The position numbers and the translations under genes were made by a program. A model generated the notes under the pieces. It was not told the DNA's origin. It was given only the letters and a program-made list of their open reading frames with translations, and made no database searches. A stretch of DNA of 64,000 bases from Acanthaster planci (lineage: Eukaryota > Echinodermata > Asteroidea > Valvatida > Acanthasteridae). Positions 28,989 through 40,879 of this stretch are shown one piece after another. Numbering within the stretch: the first letter of the stretch is position 1; every line of letters begins with the position of its first letter. The stretch lies in assembly GCF_001949145.1 (NCBI RefSeq), contig NW_019091362.1, positions 2,171,283-2,235,282 of the forward strand, in the 5' to 3' direction.

Positions 28989-29036
28989 GAGTCGAAGTGT
29001 CTTTCGAGATGTCCCACACGAGCGCACCTTCTCGTC

Positions 29037-29103
29037 CCCGGTTGGCTAGTAGCGCGTTAATTAGCCTTTGGTTCAAGACGTCTGGTTAGATTCCCCTGCC
29101 GAG
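29037..29103 (+). ncRNA. tRNA-like sequence, probably a SINE head relic
   Basis: GGCTAGTAGCGCGTTA resembles an A-box region and GGTTAGATTCCCC (from 29084) a B-box, about 40 bases apart. This is the arrangement of tRNA-derived promoters. A full cloverleaf and acceptor pairing are not convincing, so I do not call a tRNA gene. Confidence -1.
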
Positions 29104-32100
29104 GCAAAAGCGAGGGCCAATGATTTGACGTCAGCGACATTAGAGTAGAAAAGATTACTGTGAAGGACTACTGATGAATCGCCTGCAATAGCTTAAAATG
29201 CCGTGTGTCAAACCAAGCCATTAAGAAAGAGACCTGGGTGTGTAAAAAGCAAATAAAACAAGATCTGGAGAATATCGATTTTAAGATCACAAAGACAATG
29301 TATGTTCGTACAACCCAAAACCATATTTTCAACATTTGTACCTATTTTGGGGCTGTAATAATTTATACACTGCTTTTCTCCTCGTGTTTTGTTTTTGATT
29401 GTAATGCTATGCGCTATTCATGCAAATGCCCATCTTACTTTTTTCTGCTGTTGTCCCTCGATTATTTGTCAAACAATTACCTGGTTTACATATGGATGCA
29501 CCGTTTACCAAGGTCTGGAGTACGTCCTCACATTTGATTACTTACATCTCCAAGCATCTTCTGTCCAGAAATTCTGTTTCCACGACAGTGGTGGGACTTT
29601 CTGTGTAAACTCTCAACGACATCATGGTCTGATTGGGTGGCCCATTTTAGTTTGGCCTTGCTGCAGACGGATGTGATAGCTTAACCGTTCTGGCACTTTT
29701 TACCTCAGGTCTTGACAGCGTGTAGGCCTGTATCATCAACGACTTAGGTTGACACCATTAAAATGAGATTTCACAGTTTCTGGGTGACACTAGGACACAA
29801 CCTCTGTCGCCCATCTGACTCAAGTCCCGTCTATTCTCGGACGTCGAGGACCGCCTTTTTATGGGACATATTTGCTTGAAATCCCGCCAACGGCTCCCCT
29901 TGCCTGCTAATGTCTGTTTACGGCAAGGAGTCTGTGATGATGAATGCGCTTGGCGCTTTTCTCCCTGCGGATCCATTTTGGCGGGAATGTTGACAGACGA
30001 TTTAAGGTCGTCTCTTGCCAATTGTTTTCCCCATGTGTCGTCGATGCATCCTGGCTGCTATTTTTGACAAGCACCACTGTACAAGTGGTGATAACTCCAG
30101 CTTTTTGTGAAAAATAATTGCTAGATAGGTACCAAGTTCTGGCCCATTAGACCATTAGGCCTACGATTTAGTGGACGATTGTTTATCGAATACCACAAAA
30201 AAATTGACAAGGCTCATTTTAAGATTTTAACGCAAATATTTTTATGTAAATCGTATGAGTACACAATGGTGTCCCAGTTGAGTTAAGTTTTGATTTTCAA
30301 TTGGACAATTTGAGTGCATTTTGCTACCTTTGGTGTTAATGCTAATGAAAGCTTGCACAAGGTGCAGAAATAAACCTCATTTTTTTAAGACACCACAATC
30401 TGCCAGAAGTGTGGGTATTTTACAATGGCGCCACGACGTTTAACGAGACTATGACAACGTCCACGACAAGTGCGACAATTTGTGATCATAAGGAGAAGGA
30501 ATCTGTGAAATAGTGTCACACATGAGACAATATGTGACACAAACCTTCTGTGATAATATTGGCCTGCGTCAGTTGCACTCAGACTGGTGAAGAGTCTCGT
30601 GATGCACCGACAGAAAATTGTTAATGGAGGACGATCCTTTTCCACGCAAGAGAAGTATGAAGACATAACGAGAGGATCCCAGCCATTGATAAGTGAATGG
30701 ACGAGTAACTTTTACCAGCAGAAGCTGATGGCCCGGGAGATTGAAAGGATTCAGCCTGCAAGCCGCCATGATGTCCGGAGGGCGCGTCCATCGCCCATAT
30801 CTTGCAACGAGAGGTGCGTTGTAACTTCTGCAGTTAAGAGTGGTGTTTGGCCCGCAGGGGTGGGCTCATCATTATCCAAAAACCTTCGAAGAAGTCATGT
30901 ACGGAATTCTTAGTTCTGAGTTTGTGTCTTGCACGAATATACACCTTTGTAAAACCCCAGAATGTCACTTGTATGCTACTTGTAAGGTCTTTATTGTCCT
31001 TAAACGGTATTCGTAACTAGCGTAAAAATTTCCTATCGGCGCAGAAAATCGATTTGATTAATTATACTAGAGATATCGCGAAAGTTAAAACAAAAACTAA
31101 AAACAAGATTATGACAAAAGTCATTTTTAAGTATTAGGAGTCTCATTCTTGCCATTTTTTTAAAATTCGGAGAATGGGAGAGGATACAGCAGCAGGTTTT
31201 TTCTGGAGGTTTTTCTTATTATTCGAATAATATAGAGCTTGCAGGACTACTAGAAAACAACACATGCAATAAAGGTTGTTGTTGGCAATTTACTGAATTT
31301 TAAGAACAAGTTTGTTGAGTTGGGGTGATTTTCTCAGTTTGTCCAATTAAGTATCTTGAATTCGGACGATGCGATTCACAAGTCTTATGACGTTTGTTCT
31401 GCCATCACACGTCTCTCCGCGTCGTCCTTTTCATAGAAATATCTGCATGATTAACACTGAACCAGACAAAAGTAAAGATAGTGTCTTCCCGAGAGAGGCT
31501 CCTTACGTCGGCAGCACCCGGCCTCGGGACGCCCCACACGCCTTCGGCCAGATCAAACACGTCTGCCCTATCCACTTTCGCGCCCTTTCTTCTTCAAAAA
31601 CAAAACGAAAAGCCCACCATGGCATTAATATTCATCTGAACGCGTGTATACCCGAGGAGCGGACTGTGTTGCCCCATAGCACCACGGCACGATGACCGAT
31701 CATCTATACTCTCGTGCTTCCGTCTCTACAATATGGCCTTTTGTTTGGCTAGTATAAGATCGTCCATCCAACTTGATAAATCTGAGAAGTATTCACGTGT
31801 TTGTTGCTGTGGGTCGCTGATCTATATCTGTCCCAGCTTTATTTGAAGTCAAGCTTTTGCCGAAACTAATGATAATGGATCAACGGTTCACTTGTTTAAT
31901 GTTTAGCCAGAGTGGAGAGGAGCGGGTGGGAGAAAGTTCATCACACTTGTTAAGTCAACTTGCATGTATAGTGATAGAGCGTATCTTTTTTCCGACCAGC
32001 TGTTAAGTTCATTACCGACAGGTGAATTCTATCCTGCGGCGAGTATACATTAGAAAAGGAAATAGGCTTTTAAGACGGATTTAAAGAACTCCTCTTCTAT

Positions 32101-34274
32101 TGTGCATAAAAGTGTACGTTTCTTCGAGTACTCAGACATCTACTTCAGCTTCTCGTGCTTGCACGTTTAAAAAAACACAAAATAACTTAAAAAGCAAAAC
32201 CTGAATCATGACACATTCAAGGCATTCGCCAAATCGAAAAAGATCACTCACAAAATTACAACCCTGCTTGTAGGCTCAAGCGTATGATGGGTATGGTCTT
32301 TTTGTTACGTGGAGCTTACAGCTACGTTCGATGTAGGTAGCGCGGGCAAAACCTTTCTGATATGGCGGAACAACGTATACTTTGCTGGAACAGATTATAC
32401 CAAGTTAGAGTGTGTAATTATTTTGTAAATAAGTGGATGAGAGGAAAAATGGTCGGTTCACCCATCCTCCACATATTTTGGGTACAGAACAAGAACTCAA
32501 GGTTAGAAAGACTATACAGTGAGCATATGTGAGATTATTATGGAATTAATTTTGAACATTGCGATTTTTGCTACTATCTTTTGCCATCGGGAACACGAAG
32601 CACAGTAGGTTGAACTTCCCTCATTGATTCGAGTTTTTCCTTTTCAATTTTTAATGTTGAAATATTCAATGCGTCACTGTCGTTGAATGCTTAATTACAA
32701 TGTTTGCATAATGCTTGTAATGAACTGAAATTGTAATGAATGTTTGATTCAGAAACAGGACAAATGCACCTTTACAAGGTCTCGCTGCAACATTTCTAGA
32801 AAGATATACTAAAAGATCATAAATGGAGACGACAGAAGATTTTGTTACCGCGTGCTTAGACACTAGTCTTCGTCATCGTTGTGGAAGGTGCTGGACTCTT
32901 TCAAATTTAATTGCAAACTGTTGATTTCAGTGCGTCTTTTCTTTGTTAAATTATTATGGAAATATAAAATAAAAATAGTCTGTTCTTTGTTTGTATAAGT
33001 GTCAAATATGCAATACGTAGACATGCAAATGTAAGAAAGGGTAAAACTTACAAAAAATGGCCGTTTTCTTTGTGTCATCTAATTCACGTTCAGCCATTGG
33101 CGAGTGTCCTTTATAGTCAAAGTACGGCAAGCTAGCAAGTCTGAATCTAGTAATTGGTGGGATGCCCACGAAATTATATGCGGTGGCCTGACTACTTCGA
33201 GGGGGAGAGCGTTATCAGAAAGTGATCGCTTCGATCACAGCTTCGTTACGCCCCTGGCTACCCGAAACCCCCCGCGTCCCGGGTATAGCTTTAATTGACG
33301 AGGGTCCGGTAAACCGGTGAAGGGGGGGTGATGTCTGCTGTATCTCTTCGCTCCCCTGCGCGGTTCGTACTTTTTGGCGCGCGCACGTGAGACTTTGGCA
33401 TTTGGCGTGAATAGCTCCTCATCTGGAGATGGATCAGGGTGTAAATGGGGCTTGATGACTGATTCTTTTTTGTCTATTCGAGGACTGCCAATTTGAGTCT
33501 ATCTGCTACGCCTTGGAAACCTTTCCTTGAAGGGAGGACGGGAAAGACATGAATGGTCATTCATTATCATTTTGCAGGCCAGCTGATGGTTTCATCTCCT
33601 GACACCTTGTAGCAACACTTGGCCTCAGTCTCGACGGCCGGCACAGTGCCTTTTTGACACATCGAACATTTTATTTCAAACCAGTAAGCTGACGAATCCA
33701 CAATTAATACATATCGGCACCAATAATGTACAAGTTTTCCCCAGAATTCAGTGTAAACGAAGGAATGTCACAACCTCTTTTGGTGAGTGTGGATCACTTG
33801 TCTGTGTTTGTGGGCGTGGCAGAAGGTCACACTATTAATGCAAGTAGGATAACATGCCAAAACGTGAACTACGCGAAGCACCAACAAATTAAAACAGATT
33901 TTCCTTTGAAGAACAGAGGGCAGCTCAGATTGCAGAGTACATGCATTTTGTCCTCGCCAGCGATATGCATCATCAAAAAAATCGTTATATGTGTCACTAA
34001 TGTGCACAACAATGTAGAAATACCACGATCAATGCGTTTGCCTCTTGAATGTCCGAATCCCACCATGCTTGGCCCCAAGGTGTATTTTATTTGTAACATA
34101 AAAATTGAAATCCCATATCAACGACGGTAGTGCAATGGTGTTTATGTAGCCATGTCATGCACTGGCTAACATTAAAGTGCAAAAAATTTGCCATTGAGTG
34201 AACTTTTGTTGATATATAAATGTATCGATGAAAATCCTAGAGTTTCGAAATAATGGATTGCCTGAACGGGGCTG

Positions 34275-34285
34275 TGGCCGAGAGG
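34275..34285 (+). promoter_or_regulatory. Isolated tRNA A-box-like sequence
   Basis: TGGCCGAGAGG matches the internal A-box of Ser/Leu-type tRNA genes. No B-box follows at the right distance and no cloverleaf is apparent, so at most this is a SINE head relic. Confidence -1.
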
Positions 34286-35485
34286 TAAAATGATGTTTAA
34301 GATTAGGGCTATGTTCCTTGGCATGCTCAGCTAAATTCAGAGCCATATCCATTAGATACCATGTAGAATTGTATTAAAGGTATACTTCAATGTGTAAAGT
34401 GCTTTGCACTTACTAAGTCTGTCATATCCACCAATTCATCATTTGTGTTGACGTGACAAAAGTGACATGCTGAATGGCTTAGATTAATCATTTGAATCAA
34501 TACTGTATTGTCCTTCGTTTTGATTGAAATCTGTGTGGTTTCATTTGAGTCTTGATTGAGGGTTCGTTTAATGATAGTTTCCGACAAAAGTAAAGCCCAT
34601 GCGGTCTATTTACACATCACAAGTTCTCAGTGTTTCGTAACGCGGTCGTTTCTTGATGAGCGGTTGCGTAGCGAAAAACAAACAAACGCTTTTCCCTGGA
34701 GTAAACGGTATTGGAGAGGCCTCCCTATGCCTTCAGCAAAACTAATAAACGTTGCAGACATTTGGCCTGCCCGGCGTGTTTAATCGCCTGTACGTGCGTG
34801 TGTTTCAGTTCACATAACGAACAAAGGTTTACATTTGAATTTCTGAGCAGATCGTGTTGACAGTCTTAGATTGCTTTGTACAGCTCTGCCATTTCGGTGC
34901 CCTCCCGAGTGTTTACCTGGCTCGACCTTTGCTTGAATTTCGGTCTTAAGTTTCGGTATGAATTCTCCTCTCCACGTGGACAATAAGATTTGTGATGGAA
35001 ATCATTGTTGTCCGACAATTTTGGGGTGGCAAGTATGTCATTGATTCACTGTTTTTCATCATTTTTGACAGAGTCGAAGTTGGTGTCACCTTGCCTAGTG
35101 AAATCTTACGGAGATAAAGTTCAAAATCAAACATGTGACCATGAATTTAAACCAGGAAGACTTGCGTATTCTTTGATGTCATTGTGACAATGCATGAACA
35201 AAATATTTAACCTCATACTGAAGATAAGCATCAAGTTATCGCTACGCACGCTAATTATTACCTCGAATTATACTCCGACTCACCAATGAAGAAACTCAAG
35301 ACATAATCTCTTCTGTTTCTTTTCGCAGCTTCAAGCATACTTTGAAACTTATCTACCAGATACCAAATTTGTTGTGGCAAGCTGGCATCAGGAATTTCGG
35401 CTAACAGGCCCAAAACATGTCAACCAGTCAATCAATGGACACCCAGGTCCCATGTCCATGTAAATCAATTATCATTTGGCACCTA

Positions 35486-35661
35486 CAATCCTGGACAAAA
35501 TAGTTCGAACACCTCGTGGAAAGTGCGGTGAAAAGATCCCCCCACTCCGTTCAATGTTGCGGTCATTTATTGGCCGAAGATTCGGCCCGACTTACCCAAT
35601 GAGAAACTACATCGACAGGGGCTAGGGGGAGGTATGTTCCAACCAGATTTGTCCAGGATTG
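35486..35661. mobile_element. Tc1/mariner-type MITE flanked by TA
   Basis: The ends are CAATCCTGGACAAA at 35486 and its perfect inverse at 35648-35661, flanked on both sides by TA (with an outer CC/GG pair). Inner arms (GTTCGAACACCT versus GTTGGAACATACCT) also match partly. A TA duplication plus 14-bp perfect ends is the Tc1/mariner hallmark. At 176 bp it cannot encode a transposase. Confidence -1.
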
Positions 35662-38600
35662 TAGGCCAGTCATTAATGAATGGACACCAAGACCAAGGAG
35701 CAATCAAGCTAGGATCAAATCATGTGGTCAATATTCTGGGGTACAGGGTTGTGCTAAGTAACATAATACAACATACCCCTCCCCAGGGTTTATAAGGGGG
35801 AGTGGCTGGCCTTACACAGATCAAGTCACAGTGTGTTATAACTCACATCAATATCAGTAACAACGTCAACAGGTATAGCAACAATACATACATGTCAGAG
35901 TATTAGAAGGTATCTTTGAATCCTGTAGAACAAACAATGTCACTTTTAAATGAAACCTGCCAGAGTGGTGGCAGACAAATTGATCCAACTTTCTCAAAAC
36001 GTTGTGACAGAATGATCCACGTGTGCGTTTTCCCCTTACAATGTCACTGTTCTGGTGTTGCATATCAGTACTACCTCGACCCTTCGCCTGATTGGTCAAA
36101 ACGCTTGGCTGTGATTGGTTAAACTTCTTGGTAATGTTTGGTTTAAAACTCTTATCTAAATATCTGTGATTGGTCTAGTCTATGAAATATTTGCGCTACA
36201 ATCACAAAAGCAAAAGCCCATGTTTTAACTTTAACATGGGGAGGGGGCAAAGTGAGTGTGAAACAGAACAAGGGCCAACATTTATGAAAGCTTTTGGAGA
36301 CAATAAACACACAGTGTTAATTGAAGAATAAACCACTCTAAACCATGAGAAGAAGTACACCTGTGTTTTGCCAAGTATGAGGTATTCTGTCATAACATGC
36401 ATTTTCACAAAATCTCTTGCCATACTCCGATAAACAGTCTGGATGCACACCGATGCGATACAAATTCAATCGTGAGCACTATTAGGGTAAAGTGTGCCAG
36501 TCTAAAACAATTTTCACTTTTTTCAGGTTCTGTAAGTAAGTTTGCCGTTTTAAAAGTTGTGAAACAGCGGCCGAATCAAACGTTGTGTCACATTACAAAT
36601 GTCGGAATGGATTAAACAAAAAGGAAAAGGGTGAAATCGTTTCGTTTCTTTGTCATCTCACTGCCAGTAAAAGTTGTACACACATTTTGAAAAGTACACG
36701 TACTTTAATGGGCTGAAAATATCCTCAAGCTTATAGCGTTGAAACGCGTGCGTGCATAATGTTAAATTCACTCATAGTTTTAGGCTGGATTTTTTTCCAA
36801 CTTCATAACGTTATTGACATCCCGGTTCGAAAAATCTTGTAAACCCACAGAGACAAATGAAACAAATCCTGATGACAATGACTGTCGCAATGCTGCGCGA
36901 GAAAGTCCAGACCCCGAGAAAATGTAACAGATGGCAAATAACTCGGACGTGACTATGCCAAGGTTAGGCGGTACGTGCAGTACCGTCGTCGGGCGAGCCT
37001 TCTAACGAGAAACATGCCCGGAGATGGGAGCGTTTTAGGGGCAATTTGCAAGAGGGGCAATATTTTTTAATATTACCGTTTCGTCCAATTCATTGCGCAA
37101 AGCAGCCTGCAGAAAGCATTGTATTAACATCTGCGCTCAGCGGTGAATAGGGACTATTCCGCGTACACACCATGTAATGAAGGTCCGTGTCTGACACATA
37201 ATTATAATACACGTACTAGATTTTACACAGTTGGAGCTTTAGTTGAATACTTTGATTTATGTATACAATAGAGAATAGCGTACGTGACATTGACATGATT
37301 ATACAGTATACAGCTTTGCTTCCAGTGATAGGTTATCGAAATGACGTTTTTAAAAGATAAATTCTTGAATTCCGTGTTATTGAAACAATATTGTCAATTT
37401 TTCTTTAATTCTGGTTTTCTTCAGGGAAACATCACCGAATTCATAACTTTAGAGATATTTTCCGTTGAAATTCGTATTTCTGAGGCACGCTGTTATTGAA
37501 ACTTGGATCTCCTTAAGCTGAGGTTAGTACTGAATTATGTTTCTGTTTCTTAAGTGTACAAGAATTATGCCGTGTTTTGCTGCGATATGTCGAAGAATCA
37601 ACGCAAGGTGTCTTCACATTTTATTTGTCTTATATAAACGTGAATCTTGGACAGTGTCTTTTCACGGTTACCAGGCCACAGTAAGTATGAACCATACTGT
37701 TGACCATGTGCGTAAAAAAGACAATGTTCAATGGAGTTGATATTTTGCAACATGAATGCCTTTAAAAATGCTAGTATCAAGAAAAGAGCTTCACTCAGAT
37801 TCCCTCCCCAGTGGTCGGTTGGTAAGACAACAGCTGGCTCTTCCAAGGAAAAGAGTCGGGAATTATTTTCGAATCAACGATTATTGACTAAGCCGACCAT
37901 GAGTTGGCTTCATAGCCTTCTAAGAGGATATAGTAAAAATAAAAGCAAATATCATACAGACTATGGCTCAGATAACCGGGGCCGGTATTTTGTACCGTAA
38001 CTTGCACAAAACAAAATGTTTTCCCAGTTAAGAGATCTCCACGCTTGTGCATAATGTTTAGATTCAGTTTTGGAACAGACAAGCCACTTTGAAGTAAAAA
38101 GTAAACGTAGGTTTAATACTGAGATATAGAATGATATTAAATACCTGTCATTCTGAATGCACTGATTAGCATATGGTGTGATGTGAAGTTTCAAAACTTC
38201 AAAAGCAATTTAATTGGAATAGCTTCGTTGGAAATTAGAATTAAACTACAGTGATACCTTTAAAACAACCGAATGTTTTTCGTGCAGACTATCATCTAAA
38301 ACGTGCCAATTGCCAGTTGGTCTATGGCGAGTAGTGGGTCGAGTATGCAGCGGAATATGTGTCTCTAGCCATCTCGAACCCTTCATTTAGATTGGATAAT
38401 CCTTCCTCAGAAAGCTCTCCTTGCATGGCGAACAGGACGTGCCTAAGTGGTCATTCGGGCTACTTCCTGACCGCTGTTTAGCTCAAAGTAGTGGTTTCAA
38501 AAGACGACGCGTCTCCAGGCATTTGCTAGGGAATGCATTAACGCGGGCAGCCAGCAACCTCTCGGTAGCTATGAAGGCGTACGGCCGCACACCAAGGCTA

Positions 38601-40672
38601 CGCATCCTGCGCCTGACTGCGAATAAACCGTTTCCATGGTGTCGTGACTTCTGGCAATGAGAGTTTTTGGCTGCTCGCATAAGGGTTTTTCGGCTGGATG
38701 TAATCTTCTGGTCTCTTTTCTGTCTCCCTTTTGTCTTAGTATTTACATCGACGGTCTTCAGGAAAGGTGATCGTACCTTTCTTAAGAAGAGAGTTCAGGC
38801 GAACGAGTTCCATCTATAACGCTATAGCTCATTTCTGGGTCTGTACAGTAATTGTTGTCTGAATTGTCCTATCAACGTCAATTTCAAAGAAAAAACGTTG
38901 TTTGGTTTTGATTGTATTTTTTTCATCTCAAGGCCTTGATACACCATCACAAGGTCTGGTGTGTTGAAAAATTACCTTTTTTACTCTGCAGATGACGCCT
39001 TTATACGCGCATATTTTTTATTAAAATTCATCGTTGGGGGAGTTTTGATGGACTTCCTCCCTAGTGCTTCTTGCTCGACGTGTTTCGAATAAAATTAAGT
39101 TTAAAGTTACACTCGTTTGTTATCATCGAGCCGGGGAAGCTGCAGGCTCCTTTCACTACAGGAGTGTCAGGTTATCCTTCGGGTTTACTCTCTTGAGTAT
39201 TGTTACAAATGGGGGAACTGGGGCGACTCGACGGTAAAGGCAAACAGTGATCAGCAAAGGGAACCATTTTTACACTAGTTGAAGTAAACAGTGTGCGGGG
39301 GGAACTCTCTGCTGCTCACTTTACATCTTCCATTGTAAAATTCAAAATGCCCACCTTTTTCAAAACCGTGGTGCACACGACATCGAAACCAGGTGTATAG
39401 CTTCATGCGATAGCAACGTCTGAGAGCCATGGGGACTGTAACCCTATTATCCTCATAGGTATCCTCTGGGAAGGGGTGGGGCAGATGTTACTATACTCAA
39501 ACAGGCCGATAAGCGCTTGGGCAAATATAGAAGCGAGGCCGCTTCAAGACTTCTCCTTGCTTTATTTTAACATATGTTAGTCCGTGAACTGAATTCGCGA
39601 GCACGGTACAAATGGTTACCGAGGCTGAAAAAGAAATCTTTCAATCAATTTTTCTACAATGCTGGTATCTTTGCCCCTGACTGTTTTGCTAAGCTTCCGT
39701 CTGTCTTTGAATACGGCGTAATAGCTCGACACTATGCCGTATAATTGAACCCCAAAAGATTTCCTATACAGCATTCTCAACATCTTTGAAAGTTAGCTCC
39801 AAACTGAGCACGCGATTTCAAGTCGAAATCCGTGTTGTTTGTATTGTGCCTACGTTAATTTCATTTCCAGTCGGCGTTGGGAATTAATTTCACTCTTCCA
39901 GTGTCTCCATACAAACTTCATGGTCCACATGGGAAGCGTGTTAAAAGAATCATGATGCATATACTGGGGAGGTGGGGAAGCTCGCCTTTTTTCTGTCATT
40001 TTGACAATTCTGTCAATTTGACACCATTCATCCAAAATTTGGCACTTTATATATGACATGACATTGTAAACATGTTGGGTATATGCACATGAGACTTCTG
40101 CGCTATAGTTGGGTTGGCCCAACTATAGCAGTCTATAGTTGGGACGAGCCCAAATATAATTAGGACTGATGCTGTAGTTGGGGGGGGGTAACATCGACCT
40201 TAACGTCGTTCCGATTGAGGAACTCCACCGGGTCATCCGAAAAACAGTCGATTTTTCGTGGTACATCCACACAAAAGGAGGAGACCACCAGACCATTTAA
40301 AGCACTAAAAATAACAACATGTTTCTGTCGTCTGGTTCTATAGGGATCGCTGCTCCCCATATGTAGTATGTGCACAGGGACTCACTGTGTTGGACGCCGG
40401 GAGCCGAGCATGGCAGGGATGGTTATCCCCCAAGGAAAAGTGTTTTAGTTAGGCCTATAGCGATTCTCCAACTGAGACCAGAAAATCTGCAAAATAATTC
40501 CTACATGCAACATTGTTCTTGCTGGCTTAGCTGAGAGCAATATTTCAAAAAGTAATACAGCATTGCTCCTCAAAGCAATGGTGGAATGCCGCCCAATATT
40601 TTCAAGTAGGCGTATTTTTTTTTACTCCTCACGCATCGTTATAGGACTGTTCTCTTATCAATGACCGCATAC
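35662..40672. other. Region without a supported gene (35662-40672)
   Basis: A GC-richer patch at about 38410-38660 has open frames on both strands but no domain. The remainder is AT-rich with nothing recognised. Confidence -1.
40102..40129. repeat. Perfect 12-bp hairpin (GCTATAGTTGGG)
   Basis: GCTATAGTTGGG, loop TTGG, then CCCAACTATAGC. The unit CTATAGTTGGG recurs immediately downstream at 40133-40143, and TGTAGTTGGGGG near 40172, so this may be the end of a decayed repeat. Confidence -1.
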
Positions 40673-40879
40673 TAGACCGTATTCGCGGCGTTGCCAATTT
40701 CAGTCGTATTCCTGAGCGTACAGTATAATTTTGAAACCCTTAATGGGATGGACCAATGTGATTTTGGGGGTCGGAATGAAATCGCAGAATACAGTTTGGT
40801 TCTTTGAATTTAACGTTCTCAAATAAATACACTACGTTGGGGAATACGACTGAAATTGGGGACGCCCGCATACGGTCTA
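40673..40879. mobile_element. 207-bp MITE with about 40-bp inverted repeats
   Basis: The left arm (40673-40713) and the reverse complement of the right arm (40840-40879) share TAGACCGTAT, CCAATTTCAGTCGTATTCC and similar spacing. Both extreme ends carry TA, which would fit a TA target duplication of the Tc1/mariner type. No ORF. Confidence -1.

Larger units (their letters stand above)
23913..35485. other. Region with only weak gene-like signals (23913-35485)
   Basis: Contains the B-box-like site (24937), the possible decayed MITE (25651), the orphan exon candidate (28910-28988) with its neighbouring tRNA-like sequence, and a small hairpin near 30070 (CACCACT / AGTGGTG). No gene is supported. 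Confidence -1.

Noticed and set aside
33726-34130. 134-codon open frame
   Set aside because: Open frames on the opposite strand overlap it equally well and no family is recognised.
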